Part shown: one piece after another, positions 36,198-45,739 of the stretch
Layout of the letters: every line of letters begins with the position of its first letter
Position numbering within the stretch: the stretch's first letter is position 1
Source of the DNA: CBDCWT01 sp965223305
GTDB taxonomy: Bacteria; Planctomycetota; Planctomycetia; Pirellulales; Pirellulaceae
Direction of reading: 5' to 3'
Length of the DNA: 64,000 bases
Assembly: GCA_965223305.1 (NCBI GenBank)
Contig: CBDCWT010000052.1
Location: forward strand, 1-64,000
Position numbers and translations under genes: made by a program
The notes under the pieces: model-generated
The model's database searches: none
Seen by the model: the letters and a program-made list of their open reading frames with translations, nothing else
Told to the model about the DNA's origin: nothing

Positions 36198-39100
36198 TTA
36201 GGCGAACAACATCCCACAGTAACCGACAACGCGGCTCTTGTCACCGCTCACATCGGCACTCGTCGCGTAAGCAACTCGTTCGGCTTTCTTAATACGGTGC
36301 AACCGCTTCACCGTGTCCATTGCGATCACGGCTGGCAACACCCCGCACATGCTGATGGCATGACCGGTCACAGTCTGAAAAAGATCGTCTGGGTCAAGTC
36401 GCTCGAGCGATTGCATGGCGATCTCATCAAGCCGCCGGTTCTCTTGGTCGTTGGCGTAATGGTTCATGTCGCTTGAGATCACCAGTAGCGGCTGTTCTGG
36501 CAGCTCTTTGAGCACGCCTGTCAATCCATCAGCGAACTGTTTGCAGTTTTCCCGATCTCCGCCGCCGATCGTGATGCCAACCACCCTGACGTTGGGATTC
36601 CGCCGGGCCAAGAAAGGCAACTCGACCTCGATTCCGTGTTCGGCCTGATGGGCCGCAGCATCCAGCTGTAGCCCGGGAATCGCATCGGCCAGCCTGCGCG
36701 CTAGTTCAGGGTCCGATGCGATTTCGCCGCCCGGAATCGACCACTTCTCGTGTGGCGCCACTGCCCACTCGACGCCGAGCCTGGTGTGTTTCGGCCCGAT
36801 CACAATGACAGTGTCCGGGACCTTAACCTTGGCAAACACCTGCCCCGCAATGCTACCCGAATAGACTAAGCCGGCGTGTGGCACCATGATCGCTGGGCAC
36901 GACACAGTCCGCTTGGGAGCGTCCGCCAAGTAGCCCTCGACGAGAGTCGATAGTTCGTCCGCGTCGGCCGGGTAGAATCGCCCGGCAACCGCAGCAGGCC
37001 GAATCGCGGAGCCGGCGAAGGGGCGGGGCGCATTGCTAACCGACAGCGCGGTCTCGGTCGACTGAACGGCAAAGCTGAACACACTCGCCGCGGCGGGGGT
37101 CAGCACGTTCGCCTGCTGCGCAGCAGCGGCGAGCAACTCTTGGGGAGTCTTCTCCGGCTCGAAAACCCAAGCAGTCTTCGAGCCCTCGATCACCATCAAT
37201 GCCCGCTGCTGCGGGTCGATGCCAGCCAGGTCTGGTTCATCCACCGTACCGTGCATCGCTGGATCGTAGAGCAGCGAGACTGTGACGCTGACATTACCCT
37301 CGATGCGCGCCTGCCCGGAACGCAGCGCAGCGGCAGTCGCTTCGCATAGTTTGAACGCGGTCGACTGCAATGGAAGAGGAGGCCGCATCGAGACGCGAAA
37401 GAAGTGCAGCGGGTCCGCGCCGTCACTCTTCAGCGACAGAGCGATCGCGTGAACGCTTCCATCGGCGCAGTTCGGTACATAGTAGCTCGGTGTCGCTCCC
37501 TGAAGCAGCGCCTGTAGATTTCGCGCGCTGTGCGCCGACAGCAGTTGCAGCTCCTGTTCGGTAAGCACGGGGGCCGCGGCGGAGCTTCCTTCCAAAGAGG
37601 CAGCATCAAACGGCGCGGCAATCGAAGCCCCTTCGAACGTCTGCAAAACGGTCTCGTCGTCCTCCCAGGCCGTGGTCGGCAGCCCCGCCTTGCGACACAC
37701 TTGCCGCAAGAACTCCTCGGCATCGTACCCTTGTTCGGTGGCCACCACGGGCAACAGCAAGCCAACTTGATTGCCCCGTCGGATCTGCAGCCCGTGCTTG
37801 CCTACCTCAACCGCCTGAACCCGATCGCGGCCCTTTTCCTCAACCGGCCGAAACCCGTAAAGAAGCGAAACATCAACTTCCAAGTGAGGAAGCTCCGTCG
37901 TGGAAATCGGCGGAAGACGGCTATCCTCGGTCGCTGTGCGCACGGCGGCCTGCTGAAGCGCTTGGCCTAGCGGCATGGGCTGCCCTAGAGCTCCACAACA
38001 AGCCCGCAGCCGATTGCGTCGTTTCAGCGTTACAAACGACCCCATAACGGTCTTATCGGTGGCGCCGCCCAAGGTAACGTCCTCAATTCGAACGCTCCGC
38101 CTAGCAACCGCCGCGGCAACGATTTCGCAAGCGGCACGGTGAATCGCTTGCTGCTGTTCGTCGCTGAGCTTAGGACGCTGCGCTCGCAAGCGTGCTTCAA
38201 CGCCTTCGCTGTTGCTCGTAGCCATGCTGGGCACTTCCTTCTTGGTTGGAGGGGGCGATTGGGAAGCGAGGACGGGCAGCGGCCGGGCAAAGTCGGAAAT
38301 GCGCACCGGCTGCCTCTTTCGGCCCCAGTGGCCAGGCGCCTGTTCGAAAGAGCCCGGGATTATGTGCCCGCAGAATTCGCATCGGTCGTTTACCAGATGA
38401 TACTGACCCAGCTCGTACCAGTTCCGCTCGATCAGCTGTTCCCCGCAGCCGGGACAATAGGTGCTCTGATGAGCTACATCGTTCACATTGCCAACGTAGA
38501 CAAACTTCAGTCCTTGTGCGAGAGCAGTCTGGCGAGCGGCGACCAACGTTGCGGGCGGCGTGTTCGGCCGGTCGGTCATGCGAAAGTCGGGGTGAAACGC
38601 CGTGAAGTGGACGGGAACCGAATCTCCAACGTGGTCCAACAGCCAATCACACATCTGCCGGACCTCGTCCAGCGAATCGTTGGCCTGCGGGATCACTAGA
38701 TTTGTGATCTCGAACCAGACATCAGTCTCACGCGCCAGCCACTGAATCGTCTCCAACACCGGCTGCAAGTGGGAATAGGTAATTCGGTAGTAGAACTCCT
38801 CGGTAAAAGCCTTGAGATCCACATTCGCAGCATCCATGTACTCATAGAAGGGCGCCCGCGCCGAGGGACTGATGTAGCCGGCGGTCACCGCCACGTTCTT
38901 GACACCAACCGCGCGGCAGGCCCGAGCCGTGTCCATGGCATACTCGGCCCAGATGACCGGGTCGTTGTAGGTATAGGCGACGCTGCGGCAACCAAAGTGG
39001 CTAGCCGCCGCTGCAATCGCTTCGGGTCCCGCCAGTTCGCTAAGCCGCTCGACCTGCCGGGACTTGGAAATATCCCAGTTTTGACAGAACTTGCAGCCCA

Positions 39101-39398
39101 AATTGCAGCCCGCAGTGCCAAACGAGAGCACGCTGGTTCCAGGCAGGAAATGATTGAGCGGCTTTTTTTCGATCGGATCGATGCAGAAACCGGTGCTTCG
39201 CCCGTACGTAGTCAGTACCATTTCACCGTCGATGTTCTGCCGAACAAAGCAGAAACCACGGTCACCTGGCTTCAGATGGCAGTCGCGCGGACAGAGGTCG
39301 CAGACGATGCGGTCTTCGCCGTCCAGAGCGTGCCACCACCCCGCGGCATACGTACCGTTGGGCCGCAAGCCGTTCTCCGGTGGCAATTCGACGCGCAT
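36198..39398 (-). CDS. AmmeMemoRadiSam fusion: radical SAM, two AMMECR1 domains, MEMO1
   Basis: 1066 residues. N-terminal AmrS-like radical SAM domain (about 1-375): CDLCPRDCHLKPGDRGFC, then the cluster motif GCNLGCKFCQNW. An AMMECR1 domain (about 405-610) contains GSFVTLKRRNRLRACCG and FLRQVCRKAGLP. A second, diverged AMMECR1-like block (about 620-790) has VSVTVSLLYDP, matching VDVSLLYGF in the first. The C-terminal MEMO1 domain (about 800-1066) has PHAGLVYSG, GPKHT, AEHGIEVELPFL, SSDMNHY and SMCG, holding the conserved His and Cys residues. Elsewhere these parts are separate genes (amrS, amrA, amrB). The reaction of the system is unresolved. A DUF3467 gene lies six bases upstream. Confidence 0.93.
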   Translation of the reverse strand: MRVELPPENGLRPNGTYAAGWWHALDGEDRIVCDLCPRDCHLKPGDRGFCFVRQNIDGEMVLTTYGRSTGFCIDPIEKKPLNHFLPGTSVLSFGTAGCNLGCKFCQNWDISKSRQVERLSELAGPEAIAAAASHFGCRSVAYTYNDPVIWAEYAMDTARACRAVGVKNVAVTAGYISPSARAPFYEYMDAANVDLKAFTEEFYYRITYSHLQPVLETIQWLARETDVWFEITNLVIPQANDSLDEVRQMCDWLLDHVGDSVPVHFTAFHPDFRMTDRPNTPPATLVAARQTALAQGLKFVYVGNVNDVAHQSTYCPGCGEQLIERNWYELGQYHLVNDRCEFCGHIIPGSFEQAPGHWGRKRQPVRISDFARPLPVLASQSPPPTKKEVPSMATSNSEGVEARLRAQRPKLSDEQQQAIHRAACEIVAAAVARRSVRIEDVTLGGATDKTVMGSFVTLKRRNRLRACCGALGQPMPLGQALQQAAVRTATEDSRLPPISTTELPHLEVDVSLLYGFRPVEEKGRDRVQAVEVGKHGLQIRRGNQVGLLLPVVATEQGYDAEEFLRQVCRKAGLPTTAWEDDETVLQTFEGASIAAPFDAASLEGSSAAAPVLTEQELQLLSAHSARNLQALLQGATPSYYVPNCADGSVHAIALSLKSDGADPLHFFRVSMRPPLPLQSTAFKLCEATAAALRSGQARIEGNVSVTVSLLYDPAMHGTVDEPDLAGIDPQQRALMVIEGSKTAWVFEPEKTPQELLAAAAQQANVLTPAAASVFSFAVQSTETALSVSNAPRPFAGSAIRPAAVAGRFYPADADELSTLVEGYLADAPKRTVSCPAIMVPHAGLVYSGSIAGQVFAKVKVPDTVIVIGPKHTRLGVEWAVAPHEKWSIPGGEIASDPELARRLADAIPGLQLDAAAHQAEHGIEVELPFLARRNPNVRVVGITIGGGDRENCKQFADGLTGVLKELPEQPLLVISSDMNHYANDQENRRLDEIAMQSLERLDPDDLFQTVTGHAISMCGVLPAVIAMDTVKRLHRIKKAERVAYATSADVSGDKSRVVGYCGMLFA

Positions 39399-39404
39399 GA
39401 AGAC

Positions 39405-40019
39405 TCACCCCAATTCGTCTTCGGACGACTCCGGCGGGGGCGGCTGGTCTCGCGATTGCTGTTGCTGGCGGACTCGGTCCTGGAACTGCTTGACCGTCGA
39501 GTCGAGAGAATCGAGCAGACGCGGCACCTGCGGTGCTGAGAGATAGACCCGACAGGAAACGGCCGAGTGAGGAAAGAGGTTCGTGAGAAAATCCAGCTTA
39601 AACTCCGACGCCGTGTGGCCGATCATGACCCCGTTTGCATACGAGCCGCTCAACAACTGGTCCGGCATCTTCAGTTCGTCGTAGATTTCCTGTGCCGTCT
39701 GCGGTTTCTTCGGCTGCTGTGGCTTGGGCAGCGACGGCGGTGGACCAAACCGCTCTGAAAACAGTTCCAGATTCTTGCGGAGCGCGTCGGCGAATTGCGG
39801 AAGCGAGCCGTGAGGCATCACAACTCGCGCCGCAACCTGCGGTGGGCCCCCAAAGTTCTGAATGAAGTCCAAGATGAACTCCGAAGCACCGGTCATCACG
39901 ATCACCCCGGTGCTGAAGGCTCCCCGACTGACATTCTCAGGGACTCGCGCAGTCACATGCTGCATGCGCACCTGGTCCGATGATTCCCCACCCTGTTCGG
40001 GCTGGTCCGGTAGATTCAT
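39405..40019 (-). CDS. Tandem DUF3467-like protein
   Basis: 204 residues with two related halves. In the first, GAFSTGVIVMTGASEFILDF and VAARVVMPHGSLPQFADAL; in the second, GSYANGVMIGHTASEFKLDF and VSCRVYLSAPQVPRLLDSL. These match the DUF3467 pattern (YANxxxVxxxxxEFxLDF, RVxxSPxxAKxLxxxL). A Pro/Gln-rich linker separates the halves and the C-terminus is Gln/Pro-rich. The function is unknown. It precedes the AmmeMemoRadiSam gene by six bases on the same strand, implying co-transcription. Confidence 0.85.
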   Translation of the reverse strand: MNLPDQPEQGGESSDQVRMQHVTARVPENVSRGAFSTGVIVMTGASEFILDFIQNFGGPPQVAARVVMPHGSLPQFADALRKNLELFSERFGPPPSLPKPQQPKKPQTAQEIYDELKMPDQLLSGSYANGVMIGHTASEFKLDFLTNLFPHSAVSCRVYLSAPQVPRLLDSLDSTVKQFQDRVRQQQQSRDQPPPPESSEDELG

Positions 40020-40126
40020 GAAGACTGCTTTCAGATAGATAATTCGCCAGTGAGTCGAGTTGAATGGATCGCTATTTTACTGCACCCTGGCTGCGCGGGT
40101 GAAGGGGTCACTGGGAAGGCATCAAG

Positions 40127-41026
40127 TTATCGATTCGGCGGCTCCTCGAGCTCTTCCGCCGTCTTCGGCCAGTCTCCCTTTAGCAATCGCGACAGTGACC
40201 GGTCAGCCAAGAGCTTTCCACCAGTTTGACAGCCGGGACAGTAGTTGATCTCGTTTTCGGAGTACACGATCCGCTGGATCTGCGCACCGCAGCTGGGGCA
40301 AGCCTGTTTGAAGCGGCCGTGAACCGCCATGCCCTCACGAAAGGCGGTGACCCGCTCCGGGAAACGGGTCGACGCCTCTTCGACAAGCCGGGCCGTCCAC
40401 TGCCGCAGCACCGAGCCGGTGGCAGCGAACAGCCTGCTCAGCTCGTCGTCCGAGAGACGGCTAGTCCACTTCAGCGGCGATAGCCCTGCAGCATGCAGAA
40501 TCTCGTCCGAGTAGGCGTTTCCGATCCCGCTGAACAGCCGTGGGTCGGTAAGCGCCCGCTTGAGCGTGTGGTTCTCCGAACAGAGTGCCGCGCGGAAGTC
40601 CGCCTCTTGGCACGACAGCACGTCAAGACCGCCCGGATCCAGTTTTGATAACGCGTCCCGGCCAGCTACCACATACAGCGCCGCTCGCTTTTTGGGACTC
40701 GCCTCGGTCAACAACAGCGTTCCTTCGTCAAAGTGCAGCGCCGCCAGCTGTGTCTTGCCACGTGGCTGCGTTTCCGGTTTTCGCCAACGGAATCTGCCGG
40801 CAATCATAAGGTGGAAGACGAGATAGAGCTGATCGTCGAGTTCCAGGACAATCCGTTTGCCGATCCGCGAGATCGCTTGGACAGTCCTTCCCTCTGCCGA
40901 GAAAAGATCAGGTTCCACGGTCCGCAACAGAAACGGGCTCCGTAGCACAATGTGGCGGAGCTGGTGCCCCACAATGACCCGTTGCAGGGCAACCTGATAA
41001 GCCGTGATGTCGGGCAGCTCGGGCAT
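40127..41026 (-). CDS. Fpg/Nei-family DNA glycosylase/AP lyase
   Basis: 299 residues beginning MPELPDITAY, with the catalytic Pro2 and Glu3 exposed after Met removal. The helix-two-turn-helix has PRLFSGIGNAYSDEILHAAGLSP, and the C-terminal zinc finger is CPSCG-(about 16)-YCPGCQ. LTEASPKKRAALYV lies in place of the beta-barrel loop seen in Nei or Fpg. The protein removes oxidised bases and nicks the strand. The family is certain; whether it acts more like MutM or Nei cannot be told reliably, though the start PELPDI and the length are closer to Nei/Fpg-like relatives. It stands alone, downstream of a 206-base gap. Confidence 0.92.
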   Translation of the reverse strand: MPELPDITAYQVALQRVIVGHQLRHIVLRSPFLLRTVEPDLFSAEGRTVQAISRIGKRIVLELDDQLYLVFHLMIAGRFRWRKPETQPRGKTQLAALHFDEGTLLLTEASPKKRAALYVVAGRDALSKLDPGGLDVLSCQEADFRAALCSENHTLKRALTDPRLFSGIGNAYSDEILHAAGLSPLKWTSRLSDDELSRLFAATGSVLRQWTARLVEEASTRFPERVTAFREGMAVHGRFKQACPSCGAQIQRIVYSENEINYCPGCQTGGKLLADRSLSRLLKGDWPKTAEELEEPPNR

Positions 41027-41232
41027 CTTCTATGGCCGATGTGGTTCCACGTTGCATGGAGGCACCTTGTAGTTTAACTTCAACCGCGGTCCGGAGGAGT
41101 TTCGCCGGTAGGCGCTCGGCGGCGGGGCCTGCCGGACTACACTCACGCCGCTGTACGTCTCCGCGCGGCTGGCCCCTGTGCGTCGCGGTTAAACGGGTGA
41201 GTTGAGGTGGGTGTAGGAGGCGCGCGGCGCGG

Positions 41233-42909
41233 TCATGCGCGGCGACCGAATGTCATGATGGTGATGTCGTCGTTTTGGGCGCGACCGCCAGCATGTCGGC
41301 GTACGTCAGCCAACAGACTTTTGCCTAGTTCCGCCGCGCTGGGAGGGCCGTTCTTGACGAATTCCAATAACCGTTCTCCGCCGTAAAACTCGCCTTGCGG
41401 ATCCATCGCCTCGTCTACACCGTCGGTGACCACGACAACCAGGTCGCCGGGTGCCAACTCGCGGGTTTCTGACTCGTAAGGATAGTCTTCCAGCACACCG
41501 ATCGGAGTCCCTACCAACTCCTCGTCAAACTGCTCAACGTTGCCGTCCGCGCGGCGGATAATCGGTGACATGTGACCCGCGTTCGCTAGCTCCACGGTAT
41601 GTTGGTTGGTGTCGACGATCGCCAACACGTAGGTGACAAACCTCCCTTCTACCGAGGTGTCGCACATGTGGTCGTTGATGGCCCGGATCGCGCCGACTAC
41701 GTCACGTACGTGCCGGATAGTGCTTTGTACACAACTGGCCATCCTAGACATGATCAGCGCGCCGGGCACGCCCTTGCCCGCTACATCGCCAAAAGAGAGG
41801 CAGTAGCGGCCGTCGCCCAGGTCGAAACAATCATAGTAGTCGCCACCGACGGCCTGAGCGGCATCGTAGGAGGCGTAGAACTCGTATCCACTAGCCTGTG
41901 GCAACTCGCCGGGCAACAGCGCCTGCTGTACCTGCTGGGCGATCCGCAGCTCGCCGTCCTGTTTTTGCTTTTCGACATAAGACTGAGTGAGCCTAGCCGT
42001 CTCGTAGGAAAGCGCAGCTTGGTTGGCAACGGCCATCAGGATGTCGAGATCCTCCGCGGTGAACTGCCCCAGTGGGTTTTGCGAGTCGATGCTGAGCACG
42101 CCCAAAGGGTCACCGTCCTGACCCAACAACGGCACGCACATCATCGATCGAATCTTCAGCGCCGCGATCGACTCGCTGGCGTTGAAAGCCGCATCCGTTG
42201 ACGCATCTGCCGAAAGCACACCTCTGCGATCTTCGAGCACCTTACTGACAATCGTGCGGCTCAACCGAACGGTCGCGTCCTCACCCTCCCGCCGGTGCTT
42301 CATCGCGCGCGGTTCCATCTCGGCGTTTGCATCGTTCTTGAGCATGATGCAGCCGCGGTCCGCATGTGTGAAGATCTGAAACAGCGTGCTGAGGATCTTG
42401 GGCAGCATCTCTTGAAGATCAACCGTGCCGGCTAGATTATTGCTGATTTCGAGAACCGCCTTCAGTTTGGCCGTTGGGTTGACATCAAGACTGGTAAACC
42501 TCCCCGACTGAACCTCGCCGGTCACAGTGGCCTGGTCATCGGCAATTTGCACGGACCCCGCCAACGTCGCCTCGGCACTTCTGTTTGTTGCCAGCGGTTG
42601 CAGGGACGCGGCGGCCTGGTCGGAGGGGAGATCGAGACGCGCCATCGCGTCGCCGAACTGGATCATGTCGTTGTGCACCAATCGTACACGACCGTTCACG
42701 CGCTGCTTGTTGACATAGGTCCCATTGCGACTGCCGACGTCCTCGATATGGAGCTGCTCGCCCTCCCGCGTAATGACGGCATGCCGCCCCGAAACACTGG
42801 GCTCCGAGATGGTGATCACACAATCAGGGCGGCGGCCAACCAGGCTTTCGCCTTCCACCAGGTCGTGAGTCGTCCTGTTTCCCTGAATTTGAACAACAAG
42901 CGATGCCAT
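41233..42909 (-). CDS. FHA-GAF-PP2C (SpoIIE-type) phosphatase
   Basis: 558 residues with three domains. FHA (about 15-95) contains SLVGRRPDCVITI, SVSGRHAVI and DVGSRNGTYVN. GAF (about 150-300) contains MLPKILSTLFQIFTHADRGC and PLGVLSIDSQNPLGQF. SpoIIE/RsbU-type PP2C (about 335-555) has GGDYYDCFDLGDGRYCLSFGDVAGKGVPGAL with the metal-binding Asp residues, and DGVDEAMDPQGEFYG near the C-terminus. It likely removes phosphates from a regulatory protein, as RsbU does for anti-anti-sigma factors. The FHA domain should bind phosphothreonine, linking it to Ser/Thr kinase signalling. No partner STAS or kinase gene is adjacent. Confidence 0.93.
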   Translation of the reverse strand: MASLVVQIQGNRTTHDLVEGESLVGRRPDCVITISEPSVSGRHAVITREGEQLHIEDVGSRNGTYVNKQRVNGRVRLVHNDMIQFGDAMARLDLPSDQAAASLQPLATNRSAEATLAGSVQIADDQATVTGEVQSGRFTSLDVNPTAKLKAVLEISNNLAGTVDLQEMLPKILSTLFQIFTHADRGCIMLKNDANAEMEPRAMKHRREGEDATVRLSRTIVSKVLEDRRGVLSADASTDAAFNASESIAALKIRSMMCVPLLGQDGDPLGVLSIDSQNPLGQFTAEDLDILMAVANQAALSYETARLTQSYVEKQKQDGELRIAQQVQQALLPGELPQASGYEFYASYDAAQAVGGDYYDCFDLGDGRYCLSFGDVAGKGVPGALIMSRMASCVQSTIRHVRDVVGAIRAINDHMCDTSVEGRFVTYVLAIVDTNQHTVELANAGHMSPIIRRADGNVEQFDEELVGTPIGVLEDYPYESETRELAPGDLVVVVTDGVDEAMDPQGEFYGGERLLEFVKNGPPSAAELGKSLLADVRRHAGGRAQNDDITIMTFGRRA

Positions 42910-42959
42910 GTGGGCTGATCCTCACGCAGGTGTTCTGAATCGAACAACGACCTACCGCC

Positions 42960-43165
42960 GCCTTCAAAGAACTCCGTTTCCCTGGAGGTCGTGCAGCTTT
43001 TACGCTTCATGTTGACCAAACTTGCCGGCATCTACTTCACCCTCCCGCTCGCGGGAGGGTCGGACGCGATAGCGTCCGGGGAGGGTTGCCCGGGAATGAT
43101 CGCCCCGAGGCGTGCCCCCTCTCCGGCCCCTCGGGCCGACTCTCCCCGAGGGGAGAGTGAAGACT
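42960..43165. repeat. Intergenic repeat block upstream of phosphatase gene
   Basis: This gap between the phosphatase and egtD holds GGAGGTCGTGCAGCTTTTAC (42985), CTCCCGCTCGCGGGAG (43032-43047), the GCGTCCGGGGAGGGTTGCCC (43070-43089) sequence also found near 33290, and GACTCTCCCCGAGGGGAGAG (43139-43158). The remaining bases to 43302 hold nothing recognisable. Confidence 0.7.
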
Positions 43166-43302
43166 AACGAGCCGCTTCGCGGACTGTCTCTTGGTTTTCA
43201 GACGAGAGCCTAGAGCCATACTACCGGTTGGCCGGGCTTCGTCTCAAGCCGAAGTGACTCGAGCGCAGCGAAAGGCGACGGGGCGGTGCGATTTCTGCCC
43301 CT

Positions 43303-44280
43303 CTACACCTGGCCTGGCGGCACCTCATACAAGCCCACCGCAAAGTACTCTTTGGCATCCGTCCAGTGGCGCACCTCGTTGAGCCCCGCGCTCTGGGCCA
43401 GTACTTTGAAATCGTCCAGCTGATACTTGTGCGAATGCTCGGTACAGATGGCCTCCCCCGACTCAAAGTCGAACGGCACTCCGTCCACGACTACCGTTTG
43501 GTCTGTGCGACTGACCACCCCGATCTCGATCCGGCCCGCTTCTTCGTTGTATTGAGCCCGATGTTGAAATTGATCGAGGTCGAAATCTCCATCTAGCTCT
43601 CGGTTAATCCTCTCGAGTAGGTTGAGGTTGAAGTCAGCGGTGATGCCTTGCTGGTCGTTATACGCGGCTTCGAGGACCGCAACGTCCTTCTGAAGATCCA
43701 TACCTACCAGCAGTCCACCGCCGGGCCCCACCAACTCGGCGATGCCACACAACAAGTCAAGCACCTCCTCGTCGTTGAAATTCCCGATCGTTGATCCTGG
43801 AAAATAGACGATCCGGCGCCGCTCGCGGCGTGCTGCCCGGGGCGGCGCGAAGTGGCTCGTAAAATCAGCGCAGACGGGCAGCACTTCCAATTCTGGATAC
43901 TGCGATGACAACCTGGTCGCCGAATCACGCAGGTGATCGAGCGCGATGTCCACCGGCACGTAGGCGACCGGATCGTGAAGGTGATCCAGCAAGAGGCGAG
44001 TCTTGCGACTACTGCCGCTGCCGTACTCAATCAGCATGCAGCGGGGACCGATTGCGTCCGCCATTTCGGCCGCGCATTGCTTCATGATCCGAAGCTCCGT
44101 CCGCGTCAGGTAGTACTCATCCAGCTCACAGATCTGCTCAAACAGCCGACACCCGCGTTGATCGTAGAAATACTTGCAGGGCAGCGTCTTGGGATCACTT
44201 GCCAGTCCCGCCAACACATCCACACGCAAGTCAGCAGTGGTCGGCTCGTAGTCAACAACGGAAACACTTAAATCGGTCAT
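43303..44280 (-). CDS. egtD: L-histidine N-alpha-methyltransferase EgtD
   Basis: 325 residues from the ATG at 44280 (MTDLSVSVVDYEP); an upstream Met is in frame but lies outside the homology. It methylates histidine three times with SAM to hercynine, the first step of ergothioneine synthesis. The SAM site includes LIEYGSGSSRKTRLLLDHL, FPGSTIGNFN, and the histidine-binding region has YNEEAGRIEIG and TEHSHKY. Length is close to the 320 residues of the family. The start lies 60 bases downstream of the next gene's end, and egtB is immediately upstream on the same strand. Confidence 0.95.
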   Translation of the reverse strand: MTDLSVSVVDYEPTTADLRVDVLAGLASDPKTLPCKYFYDQRGCRLFEQICELDEYYLTRTELRIMKQCAAEMADAIGPRCMLIEYGSGSSRKTRLLLDHLHDPVAYVPVDIALDHLRDSATRLSSQYPELEVLPVCADFTSHFAPPRAARRERRRIVYFPGSTIGNFNDEEVLDLLCGIAELVGPGGGLLVGMDLQKDVAVLEAAYNDQQGITADFNLNLLERINRELDGDFDLDQFQHRAQYNEEAGRIEIGVVSRTDQTVVVDGVPFDFESGEAICTEHSHKYQLDDFKVLAQSAGLNEVRHWTDAKEYFAVGLYEVPPGQV

Positions 44281-44412
44281 GGCGGCGTCTTTTTGAATTT
44301 TATTTAGAGGCAAGAGACGGGGTCTGAGCAGTTTTGCCAAGTTCAAAGAGCGACAGGAAAACCGCGATCATCGAGTGTCAAGACGAGTTTGAAACGGCGA
44401 GTAACACCAGAC

Positions 44413-45612
44413 CTACCTGGCAAGTCGAATGCCCGAAAACTGCCAGCGGGCGTCGGGAGGAAAGAAATTTCGATAGGTCGAGCGAATATGGGACTGCGAA
44501 GTCGCACACGAACCGCCACGCAACACAAACTGATTACACATGAACTTGCCGTTGTATTCACCGATCGCACCTGCTGCCGGCTGGTACCCCGGATAGCCGA
44601 CATAAGGGCTTGCAGTCCACTCCCAAAGGTCGCCGTACACTTGAGAGAGCGCAGGGGAATCCGCCTGGGGTGATGAGTTCGGATGGAACCGGCCGCTCTC
44701 CACGAAGTTACCGTCAATGGGTAAGGGCCGCGCTGCCACTTCCCACTCTGCTTCGGTCGGCAACCGAGCTCCAGCCCAACGAGCGAAGGCATCCGCCTCG
44801 AAGAAACTAACGTGACACACCGGTTCATCCGCGACCAATGTTCGCCACCCCCCCAAACTAAACTCGGACCAACCGTCTGACTGAGACCTCCAGTACAGAG
44901 GTGACTGCCAGCACCGTTCGTTGACCACCGCCCAGCCAGCCGATAGCCACAATTCGGGGCGGCGATAGCCACCGTCTTCGATGAACGCGGAGTACTCGCC
45001 GTTGGTGACCAAGCGTGATCCCAGACTCCAGTTTGCTAAGAAATGGCGGTGCTGCGGCGTCTCGTTGTCATAAGCGAACCCGTCGCCCTCGTGCCCGATC
45101 AATTCCAACCCCTCGTCGAACTCGACCCAATCCAGCTCGCAGGAACGGCATCCAGCGGCGGCCGGCGGAGAATAGGCTGGCCCCAGCGGATTGACAGAGA
45201 ATACATGTTTGATATCGGTCAGCATCAACTCCTGATGCTGCTGCTCGTGATGCAGCCCAATCCGAACCACGTCGAGAACATCGGCCGACAAGCCGTCATC
45301 CTCGCTCCGCAAGAGCTTCAGTACCTGTTCGTCAACAGCGGCGCGATAGCTCAGCACTTCGCTGAACGTCGGCCGCGTTAGCAACCCCCGCTGCGCACGG
45401 GGAAACTGACGACCCACCGAGTTGTAGTAGGAGTTGAATAGATAGTCGAACTCAGGGTCAAAGACGATGTAGTCTTCCGACCCCCGAGCCAACACAAAGG
45501 TCTCGAAAAACCATGTTGTATGCGCCAGATGCCAGCGCGTCGGACTCACGTCTGGCATCGACTGCACGACGCAGTCTTCGGGTTCCAACGGCGCGCACAG
45601 CTCGACGGTCAA
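44413..45612 (-). CDS. egtB: Ergothioneine synthase EgtB (sulfoxide synthase)
   Basis: 399 residues from a TTG. It joins hercynine with a thiol donor using iron and oxygen. The N-terminal DinB-type domain holds RWHLAHTTWFFE and GLHHEQQHQELMLTDIKH, containing the three metal-binding His residues. The FGE-sulfatase domain follows (about 195-395) with LVTNGEYSAFIEDGG, ARLPTEAEWEVA, LWEWTASPYVGYPGY and LRGGSCAT. The reading frame extends upstream with homologous-looking residues (DVADRQQLAAEFAELRR) to a TAG near 45706, without ATG, so the true start is uncertain. Downstream is egtD. No egtA, egtC or egtE is visible, so the later steps are elsewhere. Confidence 0.93.
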   Translation of the reverse strand: MTVELCAPLEPEDCVVQSMPDVSPTRWHLAHTTWFFETFVLARGSEDYIVFDPEFDYLFNSYYNSVGRQFPRAQRGLLTRPTFSEVLSYRAAVDEQVLKLLRSEDDGLSADVLDVVRIGLHHEQQHQELMLTDIKHVFSVNPLGPAYSPPAAAGCRSCELDWVEFDEGLELIGHEGDGFAYDNETPQHRHFLANWSLGSRLVTNGEYSAFIEDGGYRRPELWLSAGWAVVNERCWQSPLYWRSQSDGWSEFSLGGWRTLVADEPVCHVSFFEADAFARWAGARLPTEAEWEVAARPLPIDGNFVESGRFHPNSSPQADSPALSQVYGDLWEWTASPYVGYPGYQPAAGAIGEYNGKFMCNQFVLRGGSCATSQSHIRSTYRNFFPPDARWQFSGIRLAR

Positions 45613-45739
45613 CCTGCGGAGCTCAGCAAATTCAGCGGCAAGTTGTTGCCGGTCGGCAACGTCGGGCTGGGACGAAGCAGTCGAGATGAAGCTCTCTCCA
45701 CACTAGAGCGAGATCGAGATGCAGTGCACGACGGTCCCT

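Noticed and set aside
38769..39539. 256-codon plus-strand frame over the radical SAM domain
   Set aside because: It is antisense to the cysteine-motif region and DUF3467 gene; no independent support.
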